A stretch of DNA of 22,853 bases from Actinomycetota bacterium (lineage in GTDB: Bacteria > Actinomycetota > Humimicrobiia > Humimicrobiales > Humimicrobiaceae). The notes below the pieces were generated by a model. That model made no database searches. It saw only the letters and a program-made list of their open reading frames with translations, and was not told where the DNA came from. Positions within the stretch are counted from its first letter, which is position 1. Every line of letters begins with the position of its first letter. Positions 1-7,717 of this stretch are shown piece after piece. The translations under genes and the position numbers were made by a program. Location: assembly GCA_018400395.1 (NCBI GenBank), contig JAGYMN010000010.1, positions 1-22,853 on the forward strand, given 5' to 3'.

Positions 1-16
1 GTTTACAAGTTTATTC

Positions 17-30
17 CAATTTTTAAATTG
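17..30. promoter_or_regulatory. Palindrome upstream of Phd-like gene, possible operator
   Basis: The sequence reads CAATTT-TT-AAATTG, a perfect 6+6 palindrome ending 10 bases before the Shine-Dalgarno sequence of the small gene at 53. Phd/YefM antitoxins are known to repress their own promoters by binding short palindromes there, so this could be the operator; that role is inferred. In AT-rich DNA a palindrome this short can also arise by chance. Confidence 0.25.
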
Positions 31-52
31 AAAAAATGGCAAGGAGAATGAA

Positions 53-274
53 ATGGCATATGAGGATGATGTCAAGAAAATAGACACAAATGAATTAAGG
101 GTCAACCTTACTAAATATTTAACCGAAAATCTTGGAGATACAATCTTCATTACAAGGTATAACCGGCTGGTAGCAGAGATCAGGGTCTATACAGAGGAGA
201 CCAGGAGGAAGACAGAGCTCAGGATAGCAAAAAAGATGCTTGAGGCAGCTGAAAAAGAAAAGAAGAAGAAATAA
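53..274 (+). CDS. Phd/YefM-like antitoxin family small protein
   Basis: A 73-residue protein. Its layout, an N-terminal segment IDTNELRVNLTKYL followed by GDTIFITRYNRLVAEI, resembles the Phd/YefM (prevent-host-death) antitoxin fold, where a DNA-binding N-terminus is followed by a strand reading roughly 'itrngkpvAvl'. The C-terminus is charged and Lys-rich (ends KEKKKK), as expected for a flexible toxin-binding or nucleic-acid-binding tail. AAGGAG at 41-46 sits 6 bases before the ATG and supports this start. An intrinsic terminator follows within about 35 bases, so no toxin gene is co-transcribed downstream; a partner, if any, lies upstream outside the window. It may be an orphan regulator rather than half of a toxin-antitoxin pair. 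Family assignment is from pattern only. Confidence 0.6.
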   Translation: MAYEDDVKKIDTNELRVNLTKYLTENLGDTIFITRYNRLVAEIRVYTEETRRKTELRIAKKMLEAAEKEKKKK

Positions 275-308
275 TAAACTGTATTTAAGGTTATGGAACA
301 GAATAATG

Positions 309-341
309 ACGCAGCATCTAAAAAATGCTGCGTTTCTTTTT
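309..341 (+). terminator. Intrinsic terminator after the Phd-like gene
   Basis: A perfect 9-bp stem, ACGCAGCAT (309-317) with ATGCTGCGT (325-333), closes a 7-base loop and runs into TTCTTTTT. This is a canonical Rho-independent terminator. It separates the small antitoxin-like gene from rhaA. Confidence 0.85.
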
Positions 342-403
342 GCGCTGCTGGTACCGGCAGGTCTTAAAAGGATATCGATTTAACCGTGTAGGGGAGGAAG
401 AGT

Positions 404-1681
404 ATGGCGCCTGAAATGATTAAAGAATATGATTATGCAAAAAAAAGGTACGAAGCTATAGGGGTTGATATTGAAAGTGCTATGGAAATTATGGAATGCG
501 TCCCGGTCTCGATACACTGCTGGCAGCTTGATGACGTTACGGGTTTTGAGCGCAGCAGTGCCGGATTGTCCGGAGGAGGTATTCTTGCCACAGGAGTTCA
601 TCCCGGCAGGGCAGGTAATCAGGAAGAGCTCTTTGAAGATATTGAAAAAGCCTTATCTCTTATTCCGGGAAAAGTCAAAGTGAATATACATGCGATATAT
701 GGGGATTTTAAAGGGAAGGCCGTAGAAAGGGACTGCATAACTCCCCTGCATTTCAAACGCTGGGTTGATTGGGCAGGGGAGAATAATACAGGGCTGGACT
801 TTAACCCCACACTTTTTTCCCATCCGCTGGCCGATAATGGATATACCCTTGCAAGCAGGGACAGAAAAATAAGAAATTTCTGGATAGAACATGTAAAAAG
901 ATGCAGGGGGATATCAAACTATATTGGGAAAGAACTCGGAAAGGTATGCATAAATAATATATGGATACCGGATGGTTCAAAGGATAATACAGTGAGCAGG
1001 CTGGAGCACAGAAAAATATTGAAGGATTCCCTGGATGAGATATTTGAAAAGGATTACCCCGAAGAAAACATGCTGGATGCCCTGGAGAGCAAATTATTCG
1101 GGATTGGATTGGAATCCTACACGGTGGGTTCCAGTGAGTTCTATTTAGGCTATGCAGAAAAGATGCATAAACTTATAACTTTCGATACAGGCCATTTCCA
1201 TCCTGCAGAGCTGGTTTCAGACAAGATTTCAGCGGTACTGCCTTTTTTAAAGGGGATAATGCTTCATCTGAGCAGGGCAGTCAGGTGGGACAGCGATCAT
1301 GTGACCACGCTTACAGAGGAGATTATTGCAATAATGCAGGAGATAGTCCGTGCAGGCGCACTGGGAAGGGTTCATATAGGCACAGATTTTTTTGATGCTT
1401 CAATAAACAGGGTGGGGGCTCTTGTCCTTGGCGCAAGGACCGCGAAGAAAGCTCTTCTTTACGCTCTCCTTGAGCCGTCTGAAAGCCTGGCAAAATATGA
1501 ATATGAAGGCAATCTATTTGCCAGACTCGCACTGCTGGAAGACCTAAAGACAGCACCGGCAGGAATTGTGTGGGAACAGTTCTGCAGAACGAATGGTACC
1601 CCGGGTGATTTTGAGTGGGCAGGGGATGCTTTAAAATATGAAAATGAAGTTCTGAAAAAAAGAGAAAGAAATTCCGGATAA
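404..1681 (+). CDS. rhaA: L-rhamnose isomerase
   Basis: A 425-residue protein, close to the 419 of E. coli RhaA, which interconverts L-rhamnose and L-rhamnulose in the cytoplasm. Similarity runs the full length: PVSIHCWQ..DDV.GFE near 34-49, LDFNP..FSHPL at 131-142, NIWIPDG at 185-191, ESKLFGIG..SYTVGS at 228-243, GHFHP at 263-267 and RVHIG.DFFDASINR at 322-336. The metal-binding set of the family is intact by alignment: E228, D261, H264, H288, D296, D298, D328, each offset by 6 from the E. coli residues. A GGGAGGA Shine-Dalgarno (about 392-398) precedes the ATG. No rhamnulokinase, rhamnulose-1-phosphate aldolase, transporter or RhaS/R regulator is present in the window. The enzyme family also accepts other aldoses, so the physiological substrate is not certain. 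Confidence 0.95.
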   Translation: MAPEMIKEYDYAKKRYEAIGVDIESAMEIMECVPVSIHCWQLDDVTGFERSSAGLSGGGILATGVHPGRAGNQEELFEDIEKALSLIPGKVKVNIHAIYGDFKGKAVERDCITPLHFKRWVDWAGENNTGLDFNPTLFSHPLADNGYTLASRDRKIRNFWIEHVKRCRGISNYIGKELGKVCINNIWIPDGSKDNTVSRLEHRKILKDSLDEIFEKDYPEENMLDALESKLFGIGLESYTVGSSEFYLGYAEKMHKLITFDTGHFHPAELVSDKISAVLPFLKGIMLHLSRAVRWDSDHVTTLTEEIIAIMQEIVRAGALGRVHIGTDFFDASINRVGALVLGARTAKKALLYALLEPSESLAKYEYEGNLFARLALLEDLKTAPAGIVWEQFCRTNGTPGDFEWAGDALKYENEVLKKRERNSG

Positions 1682-1991
1682 CACAGTTAAATGCCTGCCT
1701 GCAGCCGCAAAGCAGGGATGTTTCTTAAACGCCGGACCGGCCAGAATATTTATTTGAATGCATTTATTCCCTTATATTTTTGCAGCAATTTGAAAATCTC
1801 TGCATTTCAAAACAGTAATACTTTTACTGGGTTTCAGCAGGAGGTATGCAGCCCTGGCTGTAGTGGAATTGTCTGCCTTAAGGTCCATCTTTAATAAGAG
1901 TTTTTGTACTCTGGCCAAACAGAAGTTTTTTATTATGATATATTATCGTTGTTTCTGGTAAAATAAATATATACAATACCCTGACACTGGA
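1682..1991. other. Intergenic region without a convincing gene
   Basis: About 310 bases between rhaA and the glycosyltransferase. A 67-codon open frame at 1691-1894 has no good Shine-Dalgarno, an unlikely composition (Cys- and Phe-rich) and no recognisable motif, so I do not call it. I see no strong terminator after rhaA: the CCTGC...GCAGG repeat near 1694-1718 lacks a T-run. The last 60 bases are very AT-rich and hold the candidate promoter described separately. Confidence 0.6.
1949..1977 (+). promoter_or_regulatory. Candidate sigma-70-type promoter for the sugar-nucleotide operon
   Basis: TTGTTT (1949-1954) and TACAAT (1972-1977) are separated by exactly 17 bases. The -10 matches the consensus at 5 of 6 positions and the -35 at 3 of 6. 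Transcription would start near 1984, only about 8 bases before the first ATG, giving a very short leader. It lies in the longest non-coding gap before the operon, which supports the call, but it is unproven. Confidence 0.4.
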
Positions 1992-2990
1992 ATGCGGGCC
2001 CTGATGATAAAAAAAGCAAAAAATTTAAGCATAATAATAGTGACATACAACAGCCTGGAGTATCTGAAGGACTGCCTTTCCTCAATATATGCCTGCCCGC
2101 CAAAAAATGACTATGATGTTATTGTTGTTGACAATGCTTCTTCTGACGGCACCGATGAATATGTAAAATCAGCATATCCGGATACTACGCTTATAAAAAA
2201 TGAAAGAAACAGGGGATTTGCAGCTGCAAGCAACCAGGCAATAATGATTTCTGATTCAGCCTATATACTACTTATAAACAGCGACTGCCAGGTTTTTGAT
2301 AATTCAATAGAAAATCTTCTGGGATATTTTATAGATAATAAAAAAGTAGCAGCTGCAGGGCCAAAGATACTGAACAGTGACGGCAGTATTCAATATTCGT
2401 GCCGCAGGTTCCCCTCCTTTTTCGGAGCCGCAGCCCATACGTTGCTCGCACACATATATCCCGATAATCCATTTTCAAGAAAATACAAGCTTGTTGATGC
2501 CGACAGAGAAAAGCCTTTCCCTGTAGACTGGGTATCGGGTTCGTGCATGATGATCAGAAGAAAAGCCCTTGAAGATACAGGCATTCTGGATGAAAATTAT
2601 TTTATGTACGTTGAGGATATAGATATATGCTACCGGATGTGGCAGAAAGGCTGGGAGGTCCATTATATGCCTTATTCAAGAGTCGTCCATCATACAGGTG
2701 GAAGCAGCAGCAGGACCGGTACTGTAAACCGCAAAAAAGAGAGTACCCCTGACTCTAAAAATGGCAAATATCATCAGGGCGAGGGGTACATCTATGTGAA
2801 AAAATACGGAAGGGAAAGGATAGGCCCGGCGGCTGCCATTGTTGCAAGCTACAGGATGCAGAAAAGCGTGTTTTATTTTTTCAGGAAGCATTATATGAAG
2901 AATTTCAGGGTAATTCTCGTACCATTTGTAATACTGGTACTGGGTATAAGGCTTATAACTGCAGGTCTGAGGAGCATATTTTACAGATAA
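1992..2990 (+). CDS. GT2-family glycosyltransferase (rhamnosyl/mannosyltransferase-like)
   Basis: A 332-residue protein with a GT-A domain of the GT2 family: SIIIVTYNS at 13-21, VIVVDNASSDGT at 43-54, N.GFAAASNQ near 73-82, the nucleotide-sugar/metal motif NSD at 96-98, SGSCMMIRR at 182-190 and the acidic catalytic-site motif YVEDIDIC at 206-213. This WbbL-like subgroup commonly moves rhamnose or related sugars onto lipid-linked glycan. A hydrophobic segment at about 306-326 suggests membrane association. Its place at the head of the operon that makes GDP-mannose and GDP-D-rhamnose suggests one of these as donor (inferred). The start is uncertain: ATG 1992 and ATG 2004 are both in frame and neither has a strong Shine-Dalgarno. 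Confidence 0.88.
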   Translation: MRALMIKKAKNLSIIIVTYNSLEYLKDCLSSIYACPPKNDYDVIVVDNASSDGTDEYVKSAYPDTTLIKNERNRGFAAASNQAIMISDSAYILLINSDCQVFDNSIENLLGYFIDNKKVAAAGPKILNSDGSIQYSCRRFPSFFGAAAHTLLAHIYPDNPFSRKYKLVDADREKPFPVDWVSGSCMMIRRKALEDTGILDENYFMYVEDIDICYRMWQKGWEVHYMPYSRVVHHTGGSSSRTGTVNRKKESTPDSKNGKYHQGEGYIYVKKYGRERIGPAAAIVASYRMQKSVFYFFRKHYMKNFRVILVPFVILVLGIRLITAGLRSIFYR

Positions 2991-3023
2991 ATCGGTCCGG
3001 TATGTTTTTTATAATACCGATTT
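2989..3023. repeat. Inverted repeat at the end of the glycosyltransferase gene
   Basis: AAATCGGT (2989-2996) and ACCGATTT (3016-3023) are perfect 8-bp complements, and the inner CGGTAT/ATACCG offers an alternative register. The repeat begins inside the stop codon of the glycosyltransferase gene and ends 27 bases before the Shine-Dalgarno of rmd. The T-run lies in the loop, not after the stem, so it is not a standard terminator; it could be an RNA-stabilising or attenuating hairpin. Confidence 0.4.
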
Positions 3024-3065
3024 ATATTAAAATATTTGAAAAAAGTTTTAGGAGAAAGTTCTGAT

Positions 3066-4022
3066 TTGAAGATACTTATAACCGGTCATTGCGGATTTGT
3101 GGGCAAACATCTTATGCGGTACCTTGCAGATACCGGAAGCCACCTGTTCTATGGGATAGATCTGCAGGAATGCCGCAGGGAAATTAATATAGAAGGACTT
3201 GAGCTTATAGAAAAAAAAGCTGATCTTTCAGACAAAAAAGCAGTGGATAGCATTATGAATGATTTTAAACCCGAACAGGTATATCATCTTGCAGCAAGAA
3301 GTTCTGTAAGCGGTTCGTGGAAGGATCCTGCAGGGACTTTTAATTCTAATGTATATGGAGGCATAAATCTTCTGGAAAGCATAAAGCAGACACTTCCCGG
3401 TTCTTCAGTTCTTTCGGTATGCACTGCAGAAGAGTACGGGACATCAGGTGACGGGCGGCCCTTAAGAGAAGACGACAGAATATTCCCCGGCAACCCTTAT
3501 GCTGTGAGTAAATCAGCACTTGACTTTTTATCTGCAATATATAACAGGGCTTACGGGCTTAATATAATGGTTGCCAGGTCTTTTAACCATATCGGACCCG
3601 GGCAAAGGCCCGGATTTGTATGTTCCGATTTTGCCCGGCAGATATCACTTATCGAGGCAGGCATGCAGAAGCCGGCTATCCTTGTCGGCAACCTTGAGGC
3701 AAGCAGGGATTTTTTGGACGTGAGGGATGTGGTAAAAGCCTACTGGCGCATAATGAACATGGGCAGGCCGGGAGAAGCATACAATGTTTGTTCCGGAAAG
3801 CCTGTGAAGATATCCCGCATACTGGATATCCTGATTTCGCTGAGCAGTATGGATGATATCCGTATCGAAGTTGACAGGAATAGCTTCCGGCCTGTTGATA
3901 TAAAGACCCTGTTCGGCGACAACAGCAAACTTGTATCTGAAACAGGGTGGAAGCCTGAATATGAAATTGAAAAAACTCTGGAGGACACACTCGCCTGGTG
4001 GCGTAAAAATATTAATACATGA
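3066..4022 (+). CDS. rmd: GDP-4-dehydro-6-deoxy-D-mannose reductase (GDP-D-rhamnose synthase)
   Basis: A 318-residue short-chain dehydrogenase (extended NAD-epimerase family) that reduces GDP-4-keto-6-deoxymannose to GDP-D-rhamnose. Seen: the Rossmann motif GHCGFVG at 7-13, the YAVSK catalytic pair Y145/K149, TAEEYG at 120-125, and the Rmd-type signature RSFNHIGPGQRPGF at 171-184 followed by SRDFLDVRDV at 213-222. The C-terminus has FRPVDIK...GDNSKL and ETGWKP, as in Rmd. I choose TTG 3066, giving MKILITG, because AGGAG (3050-3054) precedes it and the family starts there; a TTG at 3036 would add 10 non-conserved residues and has no Shine-Dalgarno. The stop overlaps the first ATG of the next frame. 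Related GDP-sugar epimerases/reductases are the alternative, but the adjacent gmd supports Rmd. Confidence 0.88.
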   Translation: MKILITGHCGFVGKHLMRYLADTGSHLFYGIDLQECRREINIEGLELIEKKADLSDKKAVDSIMNDFKPEQVYHLAARSSVSGSWKDPAGTFNSNVYGGINLLESIKQTLPGSSVLSVCTAEEYGTSGDGRPLREDDRIFPGNPYAVSKSALDFLSAIYNRAYGLNIMVARSFNHIGPGQRPGFVCSDFARQISLIEAGMQKPAILVGNLEASRDFLDVRDVVKAYWRIMNMGRPGEAYNVCSGKPVKISRILDILISLSSMDDIRIEVDRNSFRPVDIKTLFGDNSKLVSETGWKPEYEIEKTLEDTLAWWRKNINT

Positions 4023-4036
4023 AAGGGAGTCGTAAT

Positions 4037-5152
4037 ATGAAAGCAGTGATACTTGCCGGCGGCCAGGGTACAAGGATGAGGCCTGTTACCCTGCTCAACC
4101 CCAAGCCGATGCTTCCCCTCATGAACCGTCCATTTATGTACAGTTTCGTTGACTGGCTGAAATCCCATGGATTGACGGATATAATATTTTCAACATGCTA
4201 CCTTCCTGAAGTTTTTAGTAATTATTTCGGAGACGGGAAAAGATTCGGACTGAATCTGAGCTATATTTCTGAAGAGAGACCCCTGGGAACATGCGGCGCA
4301 GTCAAAAATGTAAAGGACCGGCTTGATGGAAAAACTTTTATGGTATTTAACGGGGATATACTGACCTCTCTTGACCTGTCTGAAATGAAAGCTTTTCACA
4401 GGGAAAAGAATGCTGATATAACCATTGCACTTACACCTGTTGATGACCCTACAGCTTACGGCCTGGTACCCGTAGACGGTGACGGGCGGGTCATTGAATT
4501 TTTGGAAAAACCGGGGGCAGACCAGTTAGTGACAAATCTTATAAACGCGGGGACATACATAATAGAGCCGCATGTGCTTGAGCTTGCACCTGAAGGCCAG
4601 AGGTATTCTTTTGAAAGGGGTCTTTTCCCGCTGGCTCTCAGTAAAGGCTGCAGGGTATACGGCTATCTCTCTGATTCATACTGGCTTGACGTCGGGACTC
4701 CCGAAAAATACATTTCAGCCCATCACGATATAGGCCTCGGGAAGATAAAATATGAATTTCCTTACCCTGAACTGGGGGATGGCATATACACCGGAAAAGA
4801 TGTAAAGTATTCGGATAAGAATTTTGAGTCGGGCCCGGCGGTTATAGGTGATGGAACTGTCATGGAACCGGGTGCCATCATACGCCCTCTATCGGTAATA
4901 GGAAACAACTGCCGTATAAAACAGGATGCAGCTATATCGGGGGCCGTCATATTTGATAACTGTACCATAGGAAGAAACAGCCATATAACTGATTCAATAA
5001 TCTCCTATAATGTAGAAATCGGGGAAAATGTCAGCATAGACGGGTTGTCCGTAATAGGGGATAACAGCCGGGTAGAAGATAATAATATTCTTACAAACGG
5101 GATAAAGATAAATATCAATTCAGTAATATGTAAAGGTCAGATAAGATTTTGA
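4037..5152 (+). CDS. Sugar-1-phosphate nucleotidyltransferase, probably mannose-1-phosphate guanylyltransferase
   Basis: A 371-residue protein with an N-terminal nucleotidyltransferase domain and a C-terminal left-handed beta-helix of hexapeptide repeats (about 250-371). Motifs: LAGGQGTRMRP at 6-16 (nucleotide and pyrophosphate binding), KPMLP at 23-27, GD at 106-107 (metal binding), FLEKP at 155-159 and WLDVGTPE at 216-223. In the operon it would join mannose-1-phosphate and GTP to give GDP-mannose, the substrate of the gmd product. Base specificity cannot be read with certainty from sequence. ATG 4037 is preferred because GGGAG (4025-4029) precedes it by 7 bases and the family begins MKAVILAGG; the upstream in-frame ATG at 4019 has no Shine-Dalgarno. 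A second, divergent paralogue lies at 11247. Confidence 0.85.
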   Translation: MKAVILAGGQGTRMRPVTLLNPKPMLPLMNRPFMYSFVDWLKSHGLTDIIFSTCYLPEVFSNYFGDGKRFGLNLSYISEERPLGTCGAVKNVKDRLDGKTFMVFNGDILTSLDLSEMKAFHREKNADITIALTPVDDPTAYGLVPVDGDGRVIEFLEKPGADQLVTNLINAGTYIIEPHVLELAPEGQRYSFERGLFPLALSKGCRVYGYLSDSYWLDVGTPEKYISAHHDIGLGKIKYEFPYPELGDGIYTGKDVKYSDKNFESGPAVIGDGTVMEPGAIIRPLSVIGNNCRIKQDAAISGAVIFDNCTIGRNSHITDSIISYNVEIGENVSIDGLSVIGDNSRVEDNNILTNGIKININSVICKGQIRF

Positions 5153-5214
5153 TTGGAAGAGAGATAATTTCTTTAGAGATGAAGGCCGGGCACCATTAAT
5201 AAAAGGAGGAAATT

Positions 5215-6177
5215 TTGAGAGCTCTTATAACAGGAATAACAGGCCAGGATGGTTCATACCTTGCTGATTTCCTGCTGGAAAAGGGTTATGATGTCTATGG
5301 AATGGTCAGGAGATCTTCTGTTGAAAACTTCAGCAGGATAGAGCATATAAGGGAAAGGCTTAAATTTGTACAGGCAGATCTTCTGGATCAGCTCTCTATA
5401 ATAGATGCATTGAAGGAGGCAGAACCGGATGAGGTATATAATCTGGCCGCTATGTCCTTTGTCCCCACTTCCTGGAAGCAGGCTGTATATACGGGTGAAT
5501 GTACGGCTCTGGGCGTGACCAGAATGCTGGAGGCAATAAGACATTTTAATAAAAATATCAGGTTCTACCAGGCATCCAGTTCCGAGATGTTTGGAAAAGT
5601 AAGAAAGGTACCGCAGGACGAGGAAACACCTTTTTACCCCAGAAGCCCCTATGGAGCCGCAAAAGTTTACGGCCATTATATGACCGTAAATTACAGGGAA
5701 AGTTATAATATGCATTGCTCCAGCGGCATTCTTTTTAACCATGAATCTCCCAGGAGGGGGCTGGAGTTTGTCACAAGGAAGGTAACCTATAATGCGGCAA
5801 AGATAAAGCTGGGAATGGCCGATAAGCTGTATATGGGAAATCTTGATTCAAAGAGGGACTGGGGTTATGCCGGAGATTATGTTAAAGCTATGTGGCTTAT
5901 GCTCAAGCAGGATAATGCTGATGATTATGTGATAAGCACCGAAAAGACACATACCGTAAAAGAATGGGTAGAAGCGTCGTTTGGATGCCTTGGCCTTGAT
6001 TGGGAAAAATATGTGAAAACGGATCCAGTATTCTTAAGACCGGCAGAAGTAGACCTTCTGGTGGGGAAAAGTTCAAAGGCAAAAAAAGTCCTGGGCTGGA
6101 AACCCACGGTGGATTTTTATAAACTGGTGGATATGATGGTGAGTGCTGATTACAATTATCTTAAAGCCGGGATGTAG
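5215..6177 (+). CDS. gmd: GDP-mannose 4,6-dehydratase
   Basis: A 320-residue NAD(P)-dependent dehydratase that turns GDP-D-mannose into GDP-4-keto-6-deoxy-D-mannose, the branch point to GDP-D-rhamnose and GDP-L-fucose. Seen: GITGQDG at 7-13, YGMVRRSS at 28-35, ADLLD at 54-58, YNLAA at 75-79, the catalytic SSSEMFG at 121-127, SPYGAAK at 144-150 (Y146/K150), FNHESPRRG at 174-182 and RDWGYAGDYV in the second half, all typical of Gmd. It is shorter than E. coli Gmd (373) but within the bacterial range. The start is TTG 5215, backed by an excellent AAAGGAGG just upstream (5202-5209) and by the family N-terminus. Together with rmd it defines a GDP-D-rhamnose pathway. Confidence 0.95.
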   Translation: MRALITGITGQDGSYLADFLLEKGYDVYGMVRRSSVENFSRIEHIRERLKFVQADLLDQLSIIDALKEAEPDEVYNLAAMSFVPTSWKQAVYTGECTALGVTRMLEAIRHFNKNIRFYQASSSEMFGKVRKVPQDEETPFYPRSPYGAAKVYGHYMTVNYRESYNMHCSSGILFNHESPRRGLEFVTRKVTYNAAKIKLGMADKLYMGNLDSKRDWGYAGDYVKAMWLMLKQDNADDYVISTEKTHTVKEWVEASFGCLGLDWEKYVKTDPVFLRPAEVDLLVGKSSKAKKVLGWKPTVDFYKLVDMMVSADYNYLKAGM

Positions 6178-6214
6178 GCTACTATAATAATTAAATTATA
6201 ACAGGCAGAGAAGC

Positions 6215-7660
6215 ATGGAAAAAGAAGAAATAAAATTTGGTACAGATGGATGGAGAGGCATCATTTCTGAAGATTTTACTATGGACAGGGTGAGACTGGT
6301 CAGCATGGGGATCGGTAATTACCTTATAAAAAATATAAAAGACAGAAAGCCTACTGTTGCTGTTGGTTTTGATACCAGGTTTTTGTCAGACCGCTTTGCT
6401 GCTGCTGCTGCAGAAGTACTCAGTCTAAAGGGAATAAGGACTATTCTTTCTTCAGAGATAACTCCAACGCCGGTACTCTCCCATGCGGTTGTCGACAGAA
6501 AAGCCGACCTGGGGATAATGATAACTGCCAGCCATAATCCTTATTACTACAATGGATGTAAAATAAAGGGCAGTTTTGGCGGTTCAGCCACAATGGATAT
6601 AATAACGGATATAGAAAAAGAGGTCAGGGAGGTTATTTCAAATCAGGCGTTATCAGGCAAAACAGAAATGAAGGAGAAAAGCGGCAGCTGCAATATCATA
6701 AGGGATAGTTTTATTAAGGCCTACAAAGAACATATTCTAGGACAGGTGGACACAGATATAATAAAGGGGTTTAAGTTCGGGCTTCTCTTCGAACCCATGT
6801 ACGGGGCGGCTCAAAAGATCTACCGGGATATCCTTCTGGGTTTCAGCCCAGAAAAATTATTAAGCATACATTCAACTATAAACCCGGGGTTTCCAGGTAT
6901 AAACCCGGAGCCAATAGAAGTTAATCTGAAGGAAGCCATAGATTTTCTTAAACTTAAAAAGTGCCAGTTTGCAATATGTCTTGACGGGGACGGTGACAGG
7001 ATAGGGGCCCTTGGAGAAGGGGGGAATTATATCAGCTCGCACCATATTTTTGCTATTGTATTGAACTATCTGGTACAGAGGAAAGGTGTTAAGGGAAGGG
7101 TCGTAAAAACTGTAAATGTCTCGTCTATTATTGACAGGATATGCAAAAAAAACGGCCTTGAGCTTGATGTTACCCCGGTCGGTTTTAAATATATCGGAGA
7201 GAAGATAGCCGGGGGCAATGTAATAATGGCCGGTGAAGAGAGCGGAGGTCTGTGGTCTTATGGAAATATCCCTGAACGGGATGGGATGTTAATGGGACTG
7301 AAGCTTCTGGAGATAATATGCAGCGAGAAAAAGACAGTCAACCAGATACTGGAAGACCTCTACAGGGAGTACGGTTTTTTTGATTACAGGAGAACAGACT
7401 ATTCTATGGATGCAAAGGGAAAACAAAAGCTCGTTAAAATTCTTGAAAGAGGCATCCCGGAGCCGCTTAAAGCCGGGGGAGTAAAAGATGTAGTCACTAT
7501 AGACGGATATAAATACCACCTGGATGAAGATAATTGGGTCATGATAAGGCCATCGGGGACCGAAGCTGTGGCCAGGGTCTACAGCGAGGGGGAAAGTGCC
7601 CGCAAGTCTGATTATCTGCAGCAGCTGGGCAGGGATATAATAGATAGTATCAGGAACTGA
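6215..7660 (+). CDS. Phosphomannomutase/phosphoglucomutase
   Basis: A 481-residue member of the alpha-D-phosphohexomutase superfamily, which interconverts hexose 6-phosphate and 1-phosphate. All four signature loops are visible: TASHNP at 104-109 with phosphoserine S106, the metal loop DGDGDR at 257-262, the sugar-specificity loop GEESGG at 340-345 and the phosphate-binding RPSGTEA at 445-451. The N-terminus FGTDGWRG at 8-15 also fits. In this operon its job is most likely mannose-6-phosphate to mannose-1-phosphate, between the isomerase downstream and the guanylyltransferase upstream. The GEESGG loop occurs in dual phosphomannomutase/phosphoglucomutase enzymes, so both substrates are possible. 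The Shine-Dalgarno is weak (AGGCAGAG before ATG 6215). Confidence 0.92.
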   Translation: MEKEEIKFGTDGWRGIISEDFTMDRVRLVSMGIGNYLIKNIKDRKPTVAVGFDTRFLSDRFAAAAAEVLSLKGIRTILSSEITPTPVLSHAVVDRKADLGIMITASHNPYYYNGCKIKGSFGGSATMDIITDIEKEVREVISNQALSGKTEMKEKSGSCNIIRDSFIKAYKEHILGQVDTDIIKGFKFGLLFEPMYGAAQKIYRDILLGFSPEKLLSIHSTINPGFPGINPEPIEVNLKEAIDFLKLKKCQFAICLDGDGDRIGALGEGGNYISSHHIFAIVLNYLVQRKGVKGRVVKTVNVSSIIDRICKKNGLELDVTPVGFKYIGEKIAGGNVIMAGEESGGLWSYGNIPERDGMLMGLKLLEIICSEKKTVNQILEDLYREYGFFDYRRTDYSMDAKGKQKLVKILERGIPEPLKAGGVKDVVTIDGYKYHLDEDNWVMIRPSGTEAVARVYSEGESARKSDYLQQLGRDIIDSIRN

Positions 7661-7717
7661 TATTCCTGATCAAATATACGGTAATTTGATTAAATAAATA
7701 TGAATATGGGAGGAAAA

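Noticed and set aside
53..274. Complete toxin-antitoxin pair at the left edge
   Set aside because: Only an antitoxin-like gene is present; rhaA follows after a terminator, and nothing upstream is visible in 52 bases.
1694..1718. CCTGC...GCAGG repeat after rhaA as a terminator
   Set aside because: Only 5 bp with a large loop and no T-run behind it.
1691..1894. 67-codon open frame after rhaA on the + strand
   Set aside because: No Shine-Dalgarno, Cys/Phe-rich composition unlike the neighbours and no recognisable motif; treated as non-coding.
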